Source: Gymnorhina tibicen
Lineage: Eukaryota > Chordata > Aves > Passeriformes > Artamidae
Length of the DNA: 64,000 nt
Direction: 5' to 3'
Assembly: GCA_013399875.1 (NCBI GenBank)
Contig: VXAZ01007587.1
Location: 62,001-126,000, forward strand
Shown here: positions 60,601 to 64,000 of the stretch, piece after piece
How positions within the stretch are numbered: position 1 is the stretch's first letter
Layout: every line of letters begins with the position of its first letter
Notes under the pieces: generated by a model
Seen by the model: only the letters and a program-made list of their open reading frames with translations
The model's database searches: none
Told to the model about the DNA's origin: nothing
Position numbers and translations under genes: made by a program

Positions 60601-63600
60601 AACACAACAAATGTTCAGCAGAATCACAGTCTCCATTAATTAATCTGAAATTAATCTAATTCTAGGTACAGTTTATTCACAAATTATGGTTTTTCACCTG
60701 GCTAAAATGTCTTTCAGGAATGTGTACTTGCACTGAAGCATAGGAATGCTAATGCTTTGTTTTGGCACTGAAGACGATGATAGTGGAAGAATTGTCCTCC
60801 CTGTCTATTCCCTTAGCCCAATTTAAAAAGCTTGTTGCATCAGATGCCTCTCTGCATTGGATATGGCAAGTAAGCTTTAGGAATATACTCCCCTATGCAA
60901 CATTTAACTACTATTTAGAGCATAAAAGGGACAGAAAGGAAAATAAATGCTCACATACGAACAGGAGGCAAGGTGAGGAAGTAATATAGCACTTGGTACA
61001 AGTGAACAGGGCACTCCATTACATTTATGAAAGAGACCAGAAAACAGCAGAGCTAGGGAAGGAACTTTGGGTGTGACGGAAGGAGTAATTCAAGAAACTT
61101 TCCACTACATACAGCGTCCTCCTCTCAAAGAAGAAAAAGTCAGAAAAAATTGAAGTTTTCAGGAAGTTTTTGAAAAATGACACTGACTAATTTTGATAGG
61201 GGCTCTGAGGGATTTGGGCTCAAGTTTACCTGGCAAATCATTCATTAACAATAAGGTCACAATCTCACAATAATTTCAAACAATGATACAACTGCACGCA
61301 TCCCATAAGGCACTTCAGTTCCTCTGCTCAGGAGGTGAAGGACCATGGTTTAATTAATCTCTAATGCTGGAGAGATGGTCTCTGGTTTTGAGACATTTTG
61401 TCCTGTTTTCCTCATTTCCCTCTCCCAAGATCCCACATGGGCAGATTTCCAAAAATTGTCACCTGTAGCCAGTTTTCCAAAATCCCCATAAAAATCAAGA
61501 AGTGAAGCATTCGTTCTGCAGGTCTATGTCCACCAAGCAAAGAAAGAGGATGTGAGCATCAAATGGTAACAAAGGGGTGAAGCAGAACTTCACACAGAAG
61601 AATCTGAACCCAACAATGGACAGAGGGGCTTAACAGAAAAAGTAGAAGACAAGCCAAAAGAGAAACAACCCCTAGAGTCAAAGGATAAGAGGATTTGATA
61701 CTGAATGTAAGCAGATAACATTAGCTATTCTCTGCTTATCCAACACAGCATTCCTTCTACCACAAACATCTACCAGCTTTAGTGGGTAGCTCTGCTCCAC
61801 CTCTGAGACAGCAGAGATCTGCAAGTGGCACGTGAGAACAGGACACATCAACAGAGAGAATGGGAAAATCTGTGACAAAAAGCATGAAGTATTGGCAACA
61901 TCTAAGGAATTCTTCCTTTTGAAAAACCTATGCATGGAAGAAGTCAATGAGATATTCAGCAGCCCCAAATTCAACCCACTTGTGTTACTCTTATTAAAGA
62001 AACACAACAACATAATAACAAACAGTTTGCTTCAGGTTTTTTCTAAAAACAAAGCTCATACTAAGGCATTACACCAAAACCATAACTATTTTTACTTTCA
62101 AGATTTTGTGGATTTATAGAAATTCCTCCCCACCTTATCCTAAAATTTAAAAGGGAACCAAAGGTATTGATCTTCTTCCCGTTAATCTTGCAAATATTTT
62201 CATACCTGAAGAACTACACTGCATTCTACAAACAAAAAAACCCCAGTATTATTCACTTTATTCCACACAGGAAATATATAAAATACTTATTTTACTTGAT
62301 AAATTAAAATCTTGATTAAAAAATATTTTAAATTTGATTTTCAAAGTGCACCTAACCATACAAGAGTACACATAGTATTAGCATCACAAAGTAACACAAA
62401 TTCAAATTGAAATTATCCAACAATGTTTTCAAAATCACTAATTAGAACAAAATAAATGCTGTCTAAATACCTGATCCACCCCATTCTCCAAACCCCAAGA
62501 AAAAGAGAATTTGCAGCACCTGGGGAAGCAAAACAGGCTTCTGGCTGCAAATTCTGACAAGGATTAAGCAAATCCCTGAAGTGTTCTCCTCACCAAGTAC
62601 AGCTTTCCCAACTCTTTTCCCTTATAATTCTACTGTCAATTCAAGGACTTCAGCACGCCTCATCTATTGTGGTCATACCACTAAGAGAACAGGAAAAGTT
62701 TTGGGAACCCAGAATTCAGTCATTTATAGCTTTATACTTCAAGACTAACACCTTTCCAACTTCCAAATGTTCCAACTCCAAGGACAAGGTCCTGTAGAGA
62801 ACAGTGAGCCTGCTTAGCTTTATGCTGATGAACTCAGCCGGTTAATGTCAGTGGTATTAGTCAAGGCTAAAATTGAACATACTTTTTTTTCTTCCTGGAC
62901 AGTTATATGAGACAAGTATGTGAGGATCATCCAGCCAAACATGCAGAGCCTTGAAGATCAGAAATTCAGAAGAGAACAGAACATCCTAAACAACCAGATA
63001 AACTAATCTACTCTAGAATAACTCTCTGCTCCAGCAGTACAAAGTCCAATGCTAGCTGAGAGCACTTCATCGGAAACAGCTGACATAGAAAAACAAGAGT
63101 GAAAACAGTCTGCTGATCAGTACTCAAAATAAGAGACCGAAGTCTAGCTAAATATGCAGTCACACACACACACACCATACTTTCAAGAACTACAGAAAAT
63201 AAGTGTATTCTTTGCACCTGTGCATAGGTAATTAGGGCCAGTCTATAAAATACACTTTAGTTTACAGGTTATTAATCACATTTTGATCTTTTGCAATAAG
63301 GTTCAATGAGCATTGGAAGATGTTAGAGCTACTGGTCTGCCCATTTCCTTAGTGAAAGGATCAAGCTAATCAAAATCTTTTCTTCCATGGCTCCCCACAC
63401 CCACCAGATTGACATGCTTGAACCACGTCAAAAAAATGCTGGATATGGACAGTTCACACTTGAGATCCTGGCAGAGTAAAAAAAAGCTGTTATGCCTTGT
63501 CTACCTATAAAAACGAATAGTTTGTAGCCACATCAATAAAGAAGTAGTGTTGTAACTACAATCACAATCAGGACTTAAAGCATAGCCAGGAATTTACTGG

Positions 63601-64000
63601 GCTTGAGAAAAGAAAATTAAAACAGAAGAAAAGAAGAAAAGATTAAAATTATAGCTCTGTAGTTACAACTCTACACTTCAAATTCATACACTTAAAACTA
63701 AAGCTTCAGAAACAGGAAAAAAAAATCAAATTCTGACCAGCTGGTAGGTCAGAACCTCTCATGAATAGTGATAAAGCACCCAGGGCATTATACATTATTT
63801 AGAGAAATGCACAAAGTATTTTGATTCCAAGCCAGTTTGAACAATACAACCCTACTGTTTATCAGTGACTCTTTTTTTAAATGTCTGTATAGACAAAGAA
63901 TGGAATTTCGACAAAAAATTGTCTTTACAAGTACAAGCAGATGAAATGGCTACTGGAAAGGGAGCTAGTAAACAGAAATTAAACCAGCACATATTCACAA
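54607..64000 (-). other. BCAR3: BCAR3 intron, at least 9.4 kb, running off the window
   Basis: AT-rich sequence with many short chance frames, a purine-rich stretch near 63605-63650 and a (CA)n run near 63162-63176. I looked for the basic Pro-rich N-terminal region expected of BCAR3 and did not recognise it. Frames such as 55302-55568 and 56051-56419 on the + strand have no known counterpart. Confidence 0.7.
63162..63176. repeat. Short (CA)n microsatellite
   Basis: About seven CA dinucleotides in a row (cacacacacacacac). Possibly polymorphic, otherwise unremarkable. Confidence 0.85.

Larger units (their letters stand above)
18255..64000 (-). other. BCAR3: BCAR3 gene, 3' part (gene span, incomplete at right edge)
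   Basis: Ten - strand exons join in frame from 54606 down to 18581. They encode most of breast cancer anti-estrogen resistance 3 (NSP2/AND-34), a cytoplasmic adaptor with an SH2 domain and a C-terminal Cdc25-homology fold. In the NSP family this fold lacks usual GEF activity but binds tightly to the C-terminal domain of p130Cas/BCAR1, NEDD9 or EFS, coupling growth-factor and integrin signals to Rap/Rac and Src. Recognition rests on the SH2 sequence and the C-terminal domain, which match recalled human BCAR3 better than SH2D3A or SH2D3C. The N-terminal exon(s) of the main isoform were not found in 54.6-64 kb and probably lie beyond the window. Confidence 0.95.

Noticed and set aside
1..64000. 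A previously undescribed multi-gene system, CRISPR array, phage or defence island
   Set aside because: The whole window is explained by two conserved vertebrate genes, their introns and avian repeats. There is no operon-like gene cluster and no regularly spaced repeat array.

Overview
The window is vertebrate nuclear DNA, almost certainly from a bird. Coding sequence sits in short GT-AG exons separated by long AT-rich introns. At least four CR1-type LINE 3' ends and one avian-type solo LTR are present. There is no prokaryotic gene organisation, no CRISPR array and no tRNA or rRNA gene that I can see. The order within birds cannot be fixed from this sequence; the LTR type suggests Neoaves, by inference.

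Two genes account for all the coding sequence I can support, and they point at each other tail to tail. From 1 to about 17.8 kb on the + strand is the 3' half of FNBP1L (Toca-1): the distal F-BAR domain, a variable linker with a 53-codon cassette exon and a 5-codon microexon (WSVKM), the Cdc42-binding HR1/REM region, an acidic linker and the SH3 domain. Two alternative C-termini can be read, ending AVTYI or KGS. A 3' UTR of about 3.7 kb follows. The 5' exons lie left of the window.

From about 18.25 kb to the right edge on the - strand is BCAR3 (NSP2/AND-34): ten exons of the main transcript, read from 54.6 kb down to 18.6 kb, plus one candidate alternative first exon at 39.8 kb. They encode the end of the N-terminal region, an SH2 domain split over two exons, a proline/serine-rich linker, and the Cdc25-homology (GEF-like) domain that binds p130Cas-family scaffolds. 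The N-terminal coding exons were not found and probably lie beyond 64 kb. Reading frames agree across every junction. The two genes are also neighbours in convergent orientation in human (recalled knowledge), so this is conserved synteny.

The remaining sequence is intron: 25 kb between 29.5 and 54.6 kb, and more than 9 kb at the right edge. It holds CR1 fragments, the solo LTR at 35.7-36.3 kb, a GC-rich element with 10-bp terminal inverted repeats at 51.4-51.8 kb, a 62-nt near-perfect foldback at 35.4 kb, simple repeats and G-rich tracts. Both proteins are cytoplasmic adaptors for actin and adhesion signalling, FNBP1L through Cdc42/N-WASP and BCAR3 through p130Cas, but nothing in the sequence shows that they act together. 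I found no previously undescribed multi-gene system. The most useful leads are the candidate alternative first exon of BCAR3, the duplicated intron segment around the FNBP1L microexon, the TIR-bounded element and the foldback.
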